From assembly GCA_003856375.1 (NCBI GenBank), contig CP034120.1:2356001-2420000 (forward strand): DNA of 64,000 nt. The letters are read 5' to 3'. This DNA is from Glaciecola amylolytica (GTDB lineage Bacteria; Bacteroidota; Bacteroidia; Flavobacteriales_D; Crocinitomicaceae). Below, one piece after another: positions 37,274-47,351 of this stretch. The notes beneath the pieces are model-generated. The model made no database searches. It worked only from the letters and a program-made list of their open reading frames with translations, and was not told where the DNA came from. A program made the translations under genes and the position numbers. Each line of letters starts with the position of its first letter. Positions within the stretch are counted from its first letter, which is position 1.

Positions 37274-40200
37274 TTATTTGTGGTTTCTGATTAGTAATAG
37301 ATCTCCTTTGTAAACTTTATCGGAACCATTGAATGTAATGATGTAGTAATAAGTTCCGTCCGTGATGATCTCCCCGGTTTTGTTTCGTCCATCCCAGGTA
37401 TTGTCGTATGCATCCATACGCCAGATCTCATGTCCCAATTCGTTAAAGACAGCAACGCTATTTGCAGGATATGTTTCAATATTTTCAATGATCCAGGTAT
37501 CATTTTTTCCATTTCCATCAGGAGTCAATAGATTGTATGGTTTGATTTTATAGCTATCCTCCACATAAACCGTAACTGAATCCGAATTCAAACATCCGTT
37601 GTTGTCCAAAACAGTCAGAATATAGGTAGTGGTTAAATCCGGTGAAGCTGATGTGGAAGCAGTATTCGGGGAAACCAATCCATTGGATGGAGACCAGGTG
37701 TAAGTACTTCCGCCGCTTCCGGAAAGCTGCGTATGATATCCTTTATCAATTTGAGCATCTGCTCCTGCATTTGCCGCAGGAAGATTGTAAATCACTACCG
37801 GCTTGCTGATCGAATCCATGCATCCGAAATCTGTGGTTACTACTAATTTCGCCATATAGATTCCTGCATCCTCAAACAAATATTGTGGAGCAAATTGCAC
37901 GCTGGTATTTCCATCACCAAAATGCCAAACGGAAGAAAACGAACCGTTATCCAGTGTCGTGGTATTGTCAAATGTGGTTTGATTTCCCAAACAACTGTTG
38001 TATGCCGTGAAATTTGCAATCGGAGCATCGTAAACCAAAACTGTTTTTACCAGTGTATCGCTGCATCCGTTGGATGACTGAACAATTAAGCTCACATTAT
38101 AAGAACCAATATTCATATATTCTTTCTGAGGATTGTAAATGGTGGAATTGGAATTATCTCCAAAATCCCATAAAACGGTTGAAATGCTTCCGAAGATTAC
38201 CACACTGTTATTGGTGAACGTTACCGGAACACCATAACAGACATTGCTTGCAGTGAATGCTGCCTGCGGTTTATCGAAAATTGTCAGGGTTGAAAGTGTC
38301 GTATCTGCACATCCGAAATTAGACATCACTGCCAGACGAATCTGATAAACTCCTTCTGTTTGATATGCATTCACCGGACTCCAATCTGTGGAAGTGACGT
38401 TATTTCCCAAATCCCAGGAAGCGTCGATCGAACCATTTGGAATGGAAGAATAATTGGTAAAAACCAAGGAATCCAACATACACCCGTTCTGTATATTGAA
38501 AACAGCATTCGGAAGAGCATAAACCTTTACGTTCTTTATTATGTTTTGGACACATCCGGAATCAGATGCAACTGTAAATTGAACCTGAAAATCACCGTAG
38601 TTACTATAAATATGCGAAGTTGTTTGTGTTGTATCGGAAAAACCATCTCCAAAACTCCAATTCGCAGAATATCCTGTAATTCCTGTAACTACCGGTGTGA
38701 AGAATGTTGTATCGCCCAAACACACATTATTACTTGTAAAGTCAATTTGCGGCTGATTAAATACACTTAAAGGCTGCACCAAAGTATCAGCACACTGATA
38801 GCTGTTTGAAACAATTAATGAGACATTGTAATTTCCGGAAGCTCCGTAAGTATGCAGCGGGCTTGTCAATACAGATCCCTGACCATCACCAAAATTCCAA
38901 TTGCAGGAAACCTGTGCATTTCCTCCGAAAGAAGTATTTGTGAAAGCAATCGGCAGACCAAGGCATGCATTTTGAAATTCGAATCCGGCAATCGGCTTGT
39001 CCCGAACCATCAGCACTTTGGAAACAGAATCACTGCATCCTGCTGAGTTTAAAACTGTTAATGTAACCGGATTTGCTCCGGTCGTAAACTGAGAAAATGT
39101 CGGATTTGCAAGATTGGATGTTCCCAAACCATTGAAGTTCCAGGTATAATTAACGATCGATCCCTGGGTGTTCTGACTTAGATTAGCGAATACAACCTGA
39201 TCCGTCAAACAGATCGTATCTTCGACCTGAAAACTCGCTGTTGGTCGGGCATAAACCGTAATCGGATGCGAAATGGTATTCAAACATCCACTGGAGTTTG
39301 TTGCCTGCATCGTTACAGTATAATTTCCTGCATTGCTGTAAGTATGATTGGAGTTCGTCACATTGTTACCTGTTCCGTCTCCGTAATCCCATGCATATGT
39401 ATTGCTTCCGGGAGTCAGATTTGTAAAAGGAATCAATATACCGGAACATGCATTCGAGAATGAGAAATCAGGTACAGGAAGTGGTGAAACTGTCACATTT
39501 TTGATCGCACTGGTTACGATTGGGCAAACGCCATTTTTTACTGAAGTACGATACCATGTATCTGTAGCTGCATTATTGTCGAGATAGGAATCTGCAGTAT
39601 GGTTTATCCCTGTCCAGGACGAACCATTGTTGGTGCTTTTCTCCCAGTTTAGCAGTATTCCCGTATAATTGACATTGGTGAGCAAAACAGAATCACCGAT
39701 ACAAATCAGCATATTTCCCGTAATCGTTCCGCCGTTTGATAATTGGGAAACTACCACTTTGTAAACACCAGAAGTACTTTCCGGACAAGCTCCGTTCTTC
39801 ACCGAAACGCGGTAGAAAGAGGTATTTTCGAGGTTCGAAGTAGAAAAAGTAGTTGCATTACTTCCTACCGCTGTCCAGGAACCGTTCGGATTAGGTGAAG
39901 TCTGCCAGCTGTAATTTGTTCCCACAGATCCTCCCAGATTCAACGTTACTGTATTTCCCGATTTACACACACTATCTGTTCCGGAAAGGGTTCCACTAAC
40001 CGATGGTTGATAAGCTGTTATCAAAAAAGAAGGTGAAATGACAGTCGGGCAAGCCCCGTTTTTCACCTCCGAACGATAGATCGTATTCTGAACAAACGAA
40101 CGTGAAAGCAGTGTACTGTCTGTACTTTGAACAATAGCTGTCCAGGTTGATCCGCCATTCGTACTTTGCTCCCAATTCAGGATTTTCCCGCGGGTTCCTG

Positions 40201-40600
40201 AAAGTGTGTAGGAATAATTGGTATTCTGACATACTTCAGATGCACCGGCAATTGTTCCTCCTAATGAGGTTTGATAAACATGTATACGGATAACAGAAGA
40301 TGTTGCAGGCAAATTTGCAGGTACCTGAACAATTGCCCGGAATGAAATGGATTCCGACAAGTTCGTGAAGTTATAGATCGCTGAAGTATGAGCAATCGGA
40401 GTCCAGGGATCTCCTCCGCTGTAACTGTATTCCCAGCGAATAATATTTCCCGTAGAACCGTTCAATTGGATGCTTCCCGTATTTCCGCTAATACATTTGG
40501 CTGTATCTATACTTGACAACGTTCCTCCCACTGACGCCTGAGCAAAGACACCACTGAAAGAAATTATAAAAAGTATTGAAATGATAGCTGTTTTCAACAT
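37274..40600 (-). CDS. PKD-repeat surface protein with T9SS type B sorting domain
   Basis: This 1108-residue protein has a signal peptide (IISILFIISFSGVFAQ). The N-terminal third has four Ig-like repeats ending KNGACP. Then come about seven PKD repeats with the W.FGDG...H.Y...G.Y.V motif, such as WDYGDGTGNNV, WNFGDGQGSV and WDFGDNSNSTI. The C-terminus (about 1015-1108) is the gliding-motility-associated type B domain (LTPDGNGKNDTWIIENI; WDGRNKTGEIITDGTYYYI). Such proteins are exported by the T9SS and anchored or released with help from a PorP/SprF partner. The partner gene is immediately upstream with an 8-nt gap. It is probably an adhesin-like surface filament. Confidence 0.9.
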   Translation of the reverse strand: MLKTAIISILFIISFSGVFAQASVGGTLSSIDTAKCISGNTGSIQLNGSTGNIIRWEYSYSGGDPWTPIAHTSAIYNFTNLSESISFRAIVQVPANLPATSSVIRIHVYQTSLGGTIAGASEVCQNTNYSYTLSGTRGKILNWEQSTNGGSTWTAIVQSTDSTLLSRSFVQNTIYRSEVKNGACPTVISPSFLITAYQPSVSGTLSGTDSVCKSGNTVTLNLGGSVGTNYSWQTSPNPNGSWTAVGSNATTFSTSNLENTSFYRVSVKNGACPESTSGVYKVVVSQLSNGGTITGNMLICIGDSVLLTNVNYTGILLNWEKSTNNGSSWTGINHTADSYLDNNAATDTWYRTSVKNGVCPIVTSAIKNVTVSPLPVPDFSFSNACSGILIPFTNLTPGSNTYAWDYGDGTGNNVTNSNHTYSNAGNYTVTMQATNSSGCLNTISHPITVYARPTASFQVEDTICLTDQVVFANLSQNTQGSIVNYTWNFNGLGTSNLANPTFSQFTTGANPVTLTVLNSAGCSDSVSKVLMVRDKPIAGFEFQNACLGLPIAFTNTSFGGNAQVSCNWNFGDGQGSVLTSPLHTYGASGNYNVSLIVSNSYQCADTLVQPLSVFNQPQIDFTSNNVCLGDTTFFTPVVTGITGYSANWSFGDGFSDTTQTTSHIYSNYGDFQVQFTVASDSGCVQNIIKNVKVYALPNAVFNIQNGCMLDSLVFTNYSSIPNGSIDASWDLGNNVTSTDWSPVNAYQTEGVYQIRLAVMSNFGCADTTLSTLTIFDKPQAAFTASNVCYGVPVTFTNNSVVIFGSISTVLWDFGDNSNSTIYNPQKEYMNIGSYNVSLIVQSSNGCSDTLVKTVLVYDAPIANFTAYNSCLGNQTTFDNTTTLDNGSFSSVWHFGDGNTSVQFAPQYLFEDAGIYMAKLVVTTDFGCMDSISKPVVIYNLPAANAGADAQIDKGYHTQLSGSGGSTYTWSPSNGLVSPNTASTSASPDLTTTYILTVLDNNGCLNSDSVTVYVEDSYKIKPYNLLTPDGNGKNDTWIIENIETYPANSVAVFNELGHEIWRMDAYDNTWDGRNKTGEIITDGTYYYIITFNGSDKVYKGDLLLIRNHK

Positions 40601-40608
40601 GCTCCTGA

Positions 40609-42078
40609 TTATTTTTTCATTTTTAAAATCCAGACTTCACCATTGATCAAGTCTGCAATCTGATTCTTTTTTTCTTTTCTGAACGACAGCAAATCCTTCG
40701 ATGCTTTCTTCAATTCTTTGTATTCTTCATTCAGCGTGACCATATACATGGTTCGATCCGAAAGAACAATGGAGATCAATCTGGAATTTATTCCGGCATC
40801 TCTTTTCAGAATCTTTTTCAATTCCTGTGCTTTGTTCATATTCCGGAACGCTCCCAATACAATGTGATAACTGGAATTGGCATCCTCCAGCATATTGTTC
40901 AGATTGACATCATTCGGAACATTGATCACTTCATAAGAAGTAACTTTGATCGTTTGATTGGAAGAATCCGAGTTTTTCAACTCACGCATCATCTTTTCCA
41001 GATCGTTCTTGTCAACCTGTTCCTTACGGATCGACTCTATTTCACCTCTCTGATCCATTAAGTGTCGTTGCAATGAATCCAGTTTCCGGTTCAATTCTAT
41101 GATCCTGATTTCATTCTGATCGATCTGCTGCTGCAGCTTTTCATCTGATTTCCGGGAAGGATTGTTCGGTAATGCTGTTTCTTTCGATCTTAACTGAAAG
41201 CGAATTCCCACTTCATGTGTATTAGACAAAATGGACGAGTATCTGGAGAAATTTTGCTGATAGACATAGGATATTTTCACTTGCGACCACAAGACCAAAC
41301 CTGCATGAAGATACACGTTAGCTGTTTGCCTGTGTCCGATCCCGAAATCAAAACGATTGTCGAAATCAAATGTGTGACAATGATCAATGAAGGCCGGAAG
41401 CCCTTGAGTTGAAATCAAAATGAGCGATGGTGTATACTTCCATTTTTCAGACAGTTTAAACGGTCGTCTGACATAAAAACTGTAATACGGAACCTTTGAG
41501 AAAGACATAAAAGATGTCGTTACCGGATTTAAGTATTTCAATTTTCTTCCCAGAAATAAACTTGCAGACACTCCGATATCAAACTTCGCAACGTGATATT
41601 GAACACCAACAACAGCGCGGGCAAGCGTTAAAGACTGTGAGGTTTGAATTTCACCGATTTCTGATGGATCATAAGCCTCAATACGGGAGAAATCGATTGC
41701 ATTTCTTTCTGCTCCCAATTGTAAGCCGAAATTCAGATTGTGCGTTTCGGAAAATTTCAATCGATGACGATAAGCTGCTCCGATATGAAAACGATTCAAC
41801 ACTCCCACCTGATTTTGATCTACCACTAATCCCAATCCGATTTTATTCTGCAAAAATCCACCTTCCATCAACAGGGATAATTGCTCCGGAGAATTCGTGA
41901 ATCCCGACCATTGCTTTCTGTAATCTGCAAAAATGGAGTTTCCCGAAGTAGTCGCCAGATTAGCAGGATTCAGAAAAGCCAGCTGCTGATGAATCAGGTT
42001 AATCGTATTTACCTGCTGGGATGTTCCGTAAAAAACAAGCAACAGGAATAAACAAGTTATATGAATCCGTTTGAACAT
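40609..42078 (-). CDS. PorP/SprF family T9SS membrane protein with C-terminal SPOR-like domain
   Basis: This 489-residue protein has a signal peptide (LFLLLVFYGTSQ). Residues about 20-300 are an outer-membrane beta-barrel of PorP/SprF type (FLNPANLATTSGNSIFADYRKQWSGF; alternating aromatic strands through GIRFQLRSKE). A Gln/Glu/Lys-rich coiled coil follows (about 305-390), and then a SPOR-like segment (about 400-470: YHIVLGAFRNMNKAQELKKIL). PorP/SprF proteins help T9SS substrates with type B tails reach the surface. A SPOR domain would bind denuded peptidoglycan, so this barrel may be tethered to the cell wall. Typical PorP/SprF proteins are about 300-350 residues without that tail. Confidence 0.85.
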   Translation of the reverse strand: MFKRIHITCLFLLLVFYGTSQQVNTINLIHQQLAFLNPANLATTSGNSIFADYRKQWSGFTNSPEQLSLLMEGGFLQNKIGLGLVVDQNQVGVLNRFHIGAAYRHRLKFSETHNLNFGLQLGAERNAIDFSRIEAYDPSEIGEIQTSQSLTLARAVVGVQYHVAKFDIGVSASLFLGRKLKYLNPVTTSFMSFSKVPYYSFYVRRPFKLSEKWKYTPSLILISTQGLPAFIDHCHTFDFDNRFDFGIGHRQTANVYLHAGLVLWSQVKISYVYQQNFSRYSSILSNTHEVGIRFQLRSKETALPNNPSRKSDEKLQQQIDQNEIRIIELNRKLDSLQRHLMDQRGEIESIRKEQVDKNDLEKMMRELKNSDSSNQTIKVTSYEVINVPNDVNLNNMLEDANSSYHIVLGAFRNMNKAQELKKILKRDAGINSRLISIVLSDRTMYMVTLNEEYKELKKASKDLLSFRKEKKNQIADLINGEVWILKMKK

Positions 42079-42085
42079 ATTTTAT

Positions 42086-45000
42086 TTAATAATTCGTTTT
42101 TAAAACTTTCTGCATTTCAGTGATCTTTCCTTTCAGACTTTCTGCGGTGATCTGCAAGTAGTAAACTCCCTGGGCAAACTCAGTCAAATCGTAATCCATC
42201 AGGAAGGAATTCGTTTCTTCCCGGAAATCTGACTTTAATAACTGCCCCATCGGATTGGTTAAAACCACTTTCAAACTTGCTTTGTTATTGAGTTTTATTT
42301 CGACATGCAATAATCCCGATGCCGGATTCGGATAGACATTCATCTGATCGATTTCGAGTGTAATTCCCGGATCAGGATTCAAATCATGAGGCATAAAATC
42401 CTTTTGATTGACCATTTTGTGATACCTGCTGATGCATATTCCGTTGGATACGGTTAAGGTCGTATAGAATGTATCTACAAAAGAATACTCGTGAACCGGA
42501 TGTGGAATCGTATCTACCGTTCCGTCTCCGAAATCCCATAAATAGCTGATTGGTGTCGGATCGGACAGATCGATAAATTTCAATGCATTATTCTTCGTTG
42601 TATCATTATCCACCATGTATAATGCCTGAATCTGACTTGGCGATGTTTCCAATTTAAACGTATCCGAAACATGACAACCTGCCACACTTGCTTCCAGGTA
42701 ATAAGTTCCGGTTTCAAATACTTCGATATTCTGATTCTGTGCTGTCAGTCCGAAACTGGAAGACCAGTTATTCTGTCCGAACAAACTTCCGTTCAACATA
42801 ACCGGTGTCGTTCCGCAGATGTAATAAACTGACGGATGCTGCGGAATATATGGCGCCGGCAACATGGTAACAGAAATCGCATCGCTGGCAGAACATCCTT
42901 GTGTATGAACAGTCACAACATATGTATCGCTACTTGTCGGAGTGAATGATCCGGTGTTGCTCACAATTGCATTTGAAGAAGATGTCCAAGAATAAGTAGC
43001 TCCCGGAATTTGTGGCGCTGTTAACAGCAAAGGTGTATTGGAACAAACTGTTGCATCAGGACCCAAATTGACAACTGGTGTCGGATTAATCAGCACCGTT
43101 GTCGTATCAGCCGTTGCACATCCGCTTTGAGTATCGGTGACGATCACACTGTAAGTGCCGGATGAAGAAATGGTTCTGATCTGATTTGTATTCCCGTCGT
43201 TCCACAAATAAGCATAACTCGGGTTCGATGCTGCGATTATTGTTGTATTGTCGCAAGCTGCGAGATTATCCTGTAAAGTCGTAAGCGGTGCATTATTAAA
43301 CTGAACAAGCACCGTGTCTTTTCCGGAACAACCATTGGAATTGGATACTGTTACAACATAATAACCGGTCGTATTCACCTGAATGGATGCAGACTGTTGC
43401 CCGGTATTCCAATGATAGCTTGCAAAAGTTCCCGGATTAAGGGTTACACTCTGACTCGTTGAACAAACAACCTGATCGCTTCCTAAATTTGGAGCTGCAG
43501 GAGCAAATACGTTCTGAACAACGACCGTATCGGATCCGACACATCCGTTCTGATCTGTTACCTGAACCCAATAAGTTCCCGGAGAACTTGTCTGAAACGT
43601 TTGAGAAGTTGAACCGTCCTGCCAGACATAAGAAGCTCCGGCATACAATGCATCAAACACAATCGTTCCACAAATCGAAGTATCTGCTCCCAAATCAGGT
43701 GATACCACACTGTTCAATAACACATTGGTTGAAGCTGTGGAAGAACAACCGTTCTGGTTTGTCACATGAACCGAATAAGCTCCGGATTGTGTCACTTGTA
43801 TCGTTTGTGTTGTTTGATTTCCGGGAGACCATAGATAAGAACTTCCTGAATTTTGGGCATTCAATACATATTGAGAACCACAGGTTGAAATATTTCCGAA
43901 AGGAACTGAAGGCAATACATTTACCACCACATTCTGAACAACGGTATCCGAACATCCGTTAAAGTCCGTAACAATCTGCTGAACCAAATAAGAACCTGCT
44001 GCTCCATATGTATGAGTCGGGCTCATTCCTGAAGACTGATTCAAATCACCGAAATTCCAGGAATAACCCAATCCTGTTCCTGAAGCATTGGAATAGAACT
44101 GTGTGGCATTTCCGAAACACGCAGTTGTGTTATTGAACAAAGCAACCGGTGCATTGTAAACCGTTACCGGAATTTCAGAATGACTGGAACATCCGTTTGC
44201 GTTCGAAATATCCAAGGAAAGGATATAAGTTCCCGCAATTCCGTAAGTATGTTGCGGTGTAATTTGAGAACTCGTATAAGAATCACCGAAATCCCAATCA
44301 TAGGTCAAATTGTTATCAATGACAGAAGGCACCGGTGTGTTTGCAACAAGCACGCAAGAATTAGCCGCAGTGAATGTACTTACCGGAAGTCCGTAAATCG
44401 TTACACTGGAAGAAGTTGTATCCGAACAATTTGCATCTGTTGATACAACTAATTGTACGGAATAAACTCCCGGATTCGAAAACACCTTTACCGGATTCAT
44501 ATCCGTTGAAGTTGTTCCATCACTGAATGTCCATAAAAAAGAAGCTCCCGGATTGTGAATTCCCGATGTGTTCAAAATGCTTACAGGCGAACCTGCACAC
44601 GCATTTGAAATGGTAAAAGAAGCTGTATCTGGAGTAAAAACAGTAAATGTGTGCTGCAAGGTATCCGTACATCCTCCACCTGAGGAAACAATCAAATCAA
44701 GTGTGTGATTCCCAACCGTCGGCGGTGTCAGATTAAAACCGGAAGTATTGTTTACCAGCAGGTTATTATCCAAAAACCACTTGTAAGAAGTGATTGCATA
44801 AGAAGTTGGAATGGTAATACCTGTAGAAGCGCTTCCGTTTACCTCAAACACTTCATAAAAACAGTCTTCTGTTATCGTAAAAGAAGCTGTCGGATGATTG
44901 AAAACATCAATTTGATGTGTGGTATCTGAAACGCATCCGTAATTGGATTCCAGGTGTAAACTCACAGTGTAAGTTCCCGGAGAAGTATACAGAATTCCGA

Positions 45001-46360
45001 CAATACTGTCCGAAGTAGATTGAAAGGTATTATTTCCGAAAGCCCAGGAAGAGGAAAATGTTCCGGGAACAATCGATGATCCGTTATAAACATAGACCGA
45101 ATCTCCGAAACAGGCATCGTCCCAGGTGAAATTTACCACAGGAGTTGAAGCTGTACTGTCAATGAAAAGTGTATCCTTTATCGAACAACCTCTTGCATCG
45201 ACCAGTTTTACGACGATTTCCTGTTGAACGGAAGTTGGATGCATATAACGATTAAGAGCCTGTGATCCGTCTTCCCAAAAACACGAAACCGGATAAGGAT
45301 GTCCCAAACCTAAAACATGAACCAATGCACTGTCTCCTGCACAAATGTGCAATACCGTATCAGGAAGTCCGGAAACCGGTAATTGATTACATACTGTATC
45401 AGCGAGTGTTACCCGATAAAATGCCGGGGACACATTGACTTCAGGCAGTGAAAATCCGGATGCGTCTGTAATGGAAATACTATCCAGAAGTGGAAATTCT
45501 TCCGCCGGTATTCTTCTGAAATCCATATCCTGAAATTGAGGAGAAATAAAAACACCCAGGCGATTTACATCTACTCCTAACGCAGCATAATTCACATCTC
45601 CCAAATACTTCAAAGAAATCGTATCGTGATAGATGGTTGTTTGAGAATTTATAAATGCGACATCAAAAAAGCGGTCTATACTTCCATTTCCGGCATACAG
45701 GAGTTTTTTATGTCCACGATACAGATTCAAGGTATCACTTTGATGTCCGTAAAAATAAAACCCGGTATTGGCTACAGACAATTCGTGTCCGGTAGCAATC
45801 GGGAAAAAAGTATGCAGCATGCCTTCTCCGACAAACCGGTGCTGAGCAGATTCTCCGATCAGCCAGGGATTGGAATCAACGGAATTTGTCCCGGTATGGT
45901 ACACCAATTCGACGAGCACATTCGTATCAATCACCACATTTCCGTTCAGGAAACGAATGGTATCATGCAATTCGCAGAAGGATTCAGCTAAAACATTTCC
46001 GGAGGATTTATTTACAACAATCTGAGAAAATTTAGCCGGTGCTGTTCCCAAAATACGCGAATCAGAATTTCCTATAAAGTGGATCTGAGACGGCTTTATA
46101 TGCGGAAGGCTATCTTGTCGTTCAAAATAAATCGTGTCATTCGAAACCACGTTTCCGGTAAGATACATCTGGCCATTGATCATCTTACTGAGCGGGTTCG
46201 GAAAAGCACTGAGCACCTGAAAATCTCCGTCTATTGTGACAGAAGCATTGTGCATCACTCTGATTCCACCGGTAGAATTATTGACAAATAATCCGTTTTG
46301 AGAAAAACCAATACCGGCAAAAAAACAAGTTAGTAATCCAAGTATTAATTTCGTTTTCAT
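42086..46360 (-). CDS. PKD-repeat surface protein with T9SS type A sorting domain
   Basis: This 1424-residue protein starts at the ATG giving signal peptide MKTKLILGLLTCFFAGIGFSQ. An open frame extends 57 residues upstream into the tail-collar gene but lacks a signal. After a beta-rich head of about 400 residues come PKD and Ig-like repeats (WDFGDSYTSSQITPQHTYGIAG; YSWNFGDLNQSSG; several SYLWSPGNQTTQ-type modules). The C-terminus carries a last PKD repeat (YLWDFGDGTVDTIPHPVHEY) and a T9SS type A signal (MNVYPNPASGLLHVEIKL...GVYYLQI). It is exported by T9SS and probably surface-attached. It starts 1 nt after the upstream gene. Confidence 0.9.
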   Translation of the reverse strand: MKTKLILGLLTCFFAGIGFSQNGLFVNNSTGGIRVMHNASVTIDGDFQVLSAFPNPLSKMINGQMYLTGNVVSNDTIYFERQDSLPHIKPSQIHFIGNSDSRILGTAPAKFSQIVVNKSSGNVLAESFCELHDTIRFLNGNVVIDTNVLVELVYHTGTNSVDSNPWLIGESAQHRFVGEGMLHTFFPIATGHELSVANTGFYFYGHQSDTLNLYRGHKKLLYAGNGSIDRFFDVAFINSQTTIYHDTISLKYLGDVNYAALGVDVNRLGVFISPQFQDMDFRRIPAEEFPLLDSISITDASGFSLPEVNVSPAFYRVTLADTVCNQLPVSGLPDTVLHICAGDSALVHVLGLGHPYPVSCFWEDGSQALNRYMHPTSVQQEIVVKLVDARGCSIKDTLFIDSTASTPVVNFTWDDACFGDSVYVYNGSSIVPGTFSSSWAFGNNTFQSTSDSIVGILYTSPGTYTVSLHLESNYGCVSDTTHQIDVFNHPTASFTITEDCFYEVFEVNGSASTGITIPTSYAITSYKWFLDNNLLVNNTSGFNLTPPTVGNHTLDLIVSSGGGCTDTLQHTFTVFTPDTASFTISNACAGSPVSILNTSGIHNPGASFLWTFSDGTTSTDMNPVKVFSNPGVYSVQLVVSTDANCSDTTSSSVTIYGLPVSTFTAANSCVLVANTPVPSVIDNNLTYDWDFGDSYTSSQITPQHTYGIAGTYILSLDISNANGCSSHSEIPVTVYNAPVALFNNTTACFGNATQFYSNASGTGLGYSWNFGDLNQSSGMSPTHTYGAAGSYLVQQIVTDFNGCSDTVVQNVVVNVLPSVPFGNISTCGSQYVLNAQNSGSSYLWSPGNQTTQTIQVTQSGAYSVHVTNQNGCSSTASTNVLLNSVVSPDLGADTSICGTIVFDALYAGASYVWQDGSTSQTFQTSSPGTYWVQVTDQNGCVGSDTVVVQNVFAPAAPNLGSDQVVCSTSQSVTLNPGTFASYHWNTGQQSASIQVNTTGYYVVTVSNSNGCSGKDTVLVQFNNAPLTTLQDNLAACDNTTIIAASNPSYAYLWNDGNTNQIRTISSSGTYSVIVTDTQSGCATADTTTVLINPTPVVNLGPDATVCSNTPLLLTAPQIPGATYSWTSSSNAIVSNTGSFTPTSSDTYVVTVHTQGCSASDAISVTMLPAPYIPQHPSVYYICGTTPVMLNGSLFGQNNWSSSFGLTAQNQNIEVFETGTYYLEASVAGCHVSDTFKLETSPSQIQALYMVDNDTTKNNALKFIDLSDPTPISYLWDFGDGTVDTIPHPVHEYSFVDTFYTTLTVSNGICISRYHKMVNQKDFMPHDLNPDPGITLEIDQMNVYPNPASGLLHVEIKLNNKASLKVVLTNPMGQLLKSDFREETNSFLMDYDLTEFAQGVYYLQITAESLKGKITEMQKVLKTNY

Positions 46361-46361
46361 A

Positions 46362-47348
46362 TCAGCGAAGCTTAATGATATAGGCAAGTACAAAGTACGG
46401 CGGACGTGTATCAAGAGGAGCAGCTCCCAAGCCATCCGTCGTTCCATCTCCCGTATTTCCGGTGTGTCTGTGTCCACCGGCATTACTTGTCGGAACATTT
46501 CCGGTATCACCCGGATAAGAACGAACGACATCCGTTCCTGTTTGTCCTCCGGATCTGTCGCTACTCGAATATCCGATCAAATGCGTATGGCTTCCGTTAT
46601 CAGAAAAAGAGGCGCCATCGGTTCCGTCATTCAATACGTGCGTGTGTTTCGGGATATTTCCTTTCGTGAGTGTCACCGTATTGGTTCCTCCCTGATTTCC
46701 AACTCCATTGTATTCCGGAATCGCAGGGTCATATCCGGCAATGAATCGTCCGGACAAATTCGGTGCAAAAATCACATCCAGCGGCAACGCCAGCCAGGGC
46801 ATCGTATGGTAATATAATGTTCCATCCGAATGGTAGTAATTTCCGTTGCATAAAGCCCAGCCATCCGGAAGATCAGCAGGATCTCCACTCCACATCACAA
46901 TAACTCCCGGAGGAACAAGTGCGTTGTTTGAAAAACCCGGAACAACCAGCGTGTTGGTAGTTGTCGTTTGAGAGGTCATATTCGGTGCAGAAATTGTTCC
47001 TGCGTTCAATCTGATATCACCACTTACATGAGGCGTTCCCGGGCCACTTGTTCCCAATGGTTCTACAGGAGTTAATCCTATCCATCTTGTCCCTACACGG
47101 TAATAGAACATCATACTATCCGTATCAAACACAATTAAGGACTGCGCCGGATTAGGCATGGTTGTTCGTTGATTACTGGTCATTCTTGGAAACAACACAC
47201 CACGTGTGTTACTTCCTCCTGAAGGAGATTGAATATCCAAAGCAGCGGAAGAATCCGGAGTAGGTGTATTAATTCCTACCTGCGCCTGCAAACTCGTTAT
47301 TGCAAACAGCGCAAACAAAACTAAAACGATTGATTTTTTCATGGCCAT
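46362..47348 (-). CDS. Secreted protein with phage tail-collar-like domain
   Basis: This 328-residue protein has a signal peptide (IVLVLFALFAITSLQAQ); the second ATG at 47342 is also possible. The N-terminus has the Bacteroidota surface-protein motif VGINTPTPDSSAALDI...VLFPRMTSNQR...VFDTDSMMFYYR. The C-terminal 190 residues resemble the phage tail-collar/microcystin-dependent-protein fold: GDPADLPDGWALCNGNYY, APNLSGRFIAGYD, GGTNTVTLTKGNIPKHTH, then a His/Gly/Ser/Thr-rich stretch and RPPYFVLAYIIKLR. Collar domains form receptor-binding tips on phage tails. Here it is exported and co-transcribed with T9SS substrates. Confidence 0.8.
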   Translation of the reverse strand: MAMKKSIVLVLFALFAITSLQAQVGINTPTPDSSAALDIQSPSGGSNTRGVLFPRMTSNQRTTMPNPAQSLIVFDTDSMMFYYRVGTRWIGLTPVEPLGTSGPGTPHVSGDIRLNAGTISAPNMTSQTTTTNTLVVPGFSNNALVPPGVIVMWSGDPADLPDGWALCNGNYYHSDGTLYYHTMPWLALPLDVIFAPNLSGRFIAGYDPAIPEYNGVGNQGGTNTVTLTKGNIPKHTHVLNDGTDGASFSDNGSHTHLIGYSSSDRSGGQTGTDVVRSYPGDTGNVPTSNAGGHRHTGNTGDGTTDGLGAAPLDTRPPYFVLAYIIKLR

Positions 47349-47351
47349 TGT

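Noticed and set aside
37274-46360. Repeats in the PKD genes taken as a tandem DNA repeat array
   Set aside because: The repeats are at protein-domain level (PKD and Ig-like), with diverged DNA. There is no CRISPR-like or satellite structure.
46361-46531. 57-residue upstream extension of the type A PKD gene
   Set aside because: It runs into the preceding gene, lacks a signal peptide, and the internal ATG gives a textbook signal sequence.
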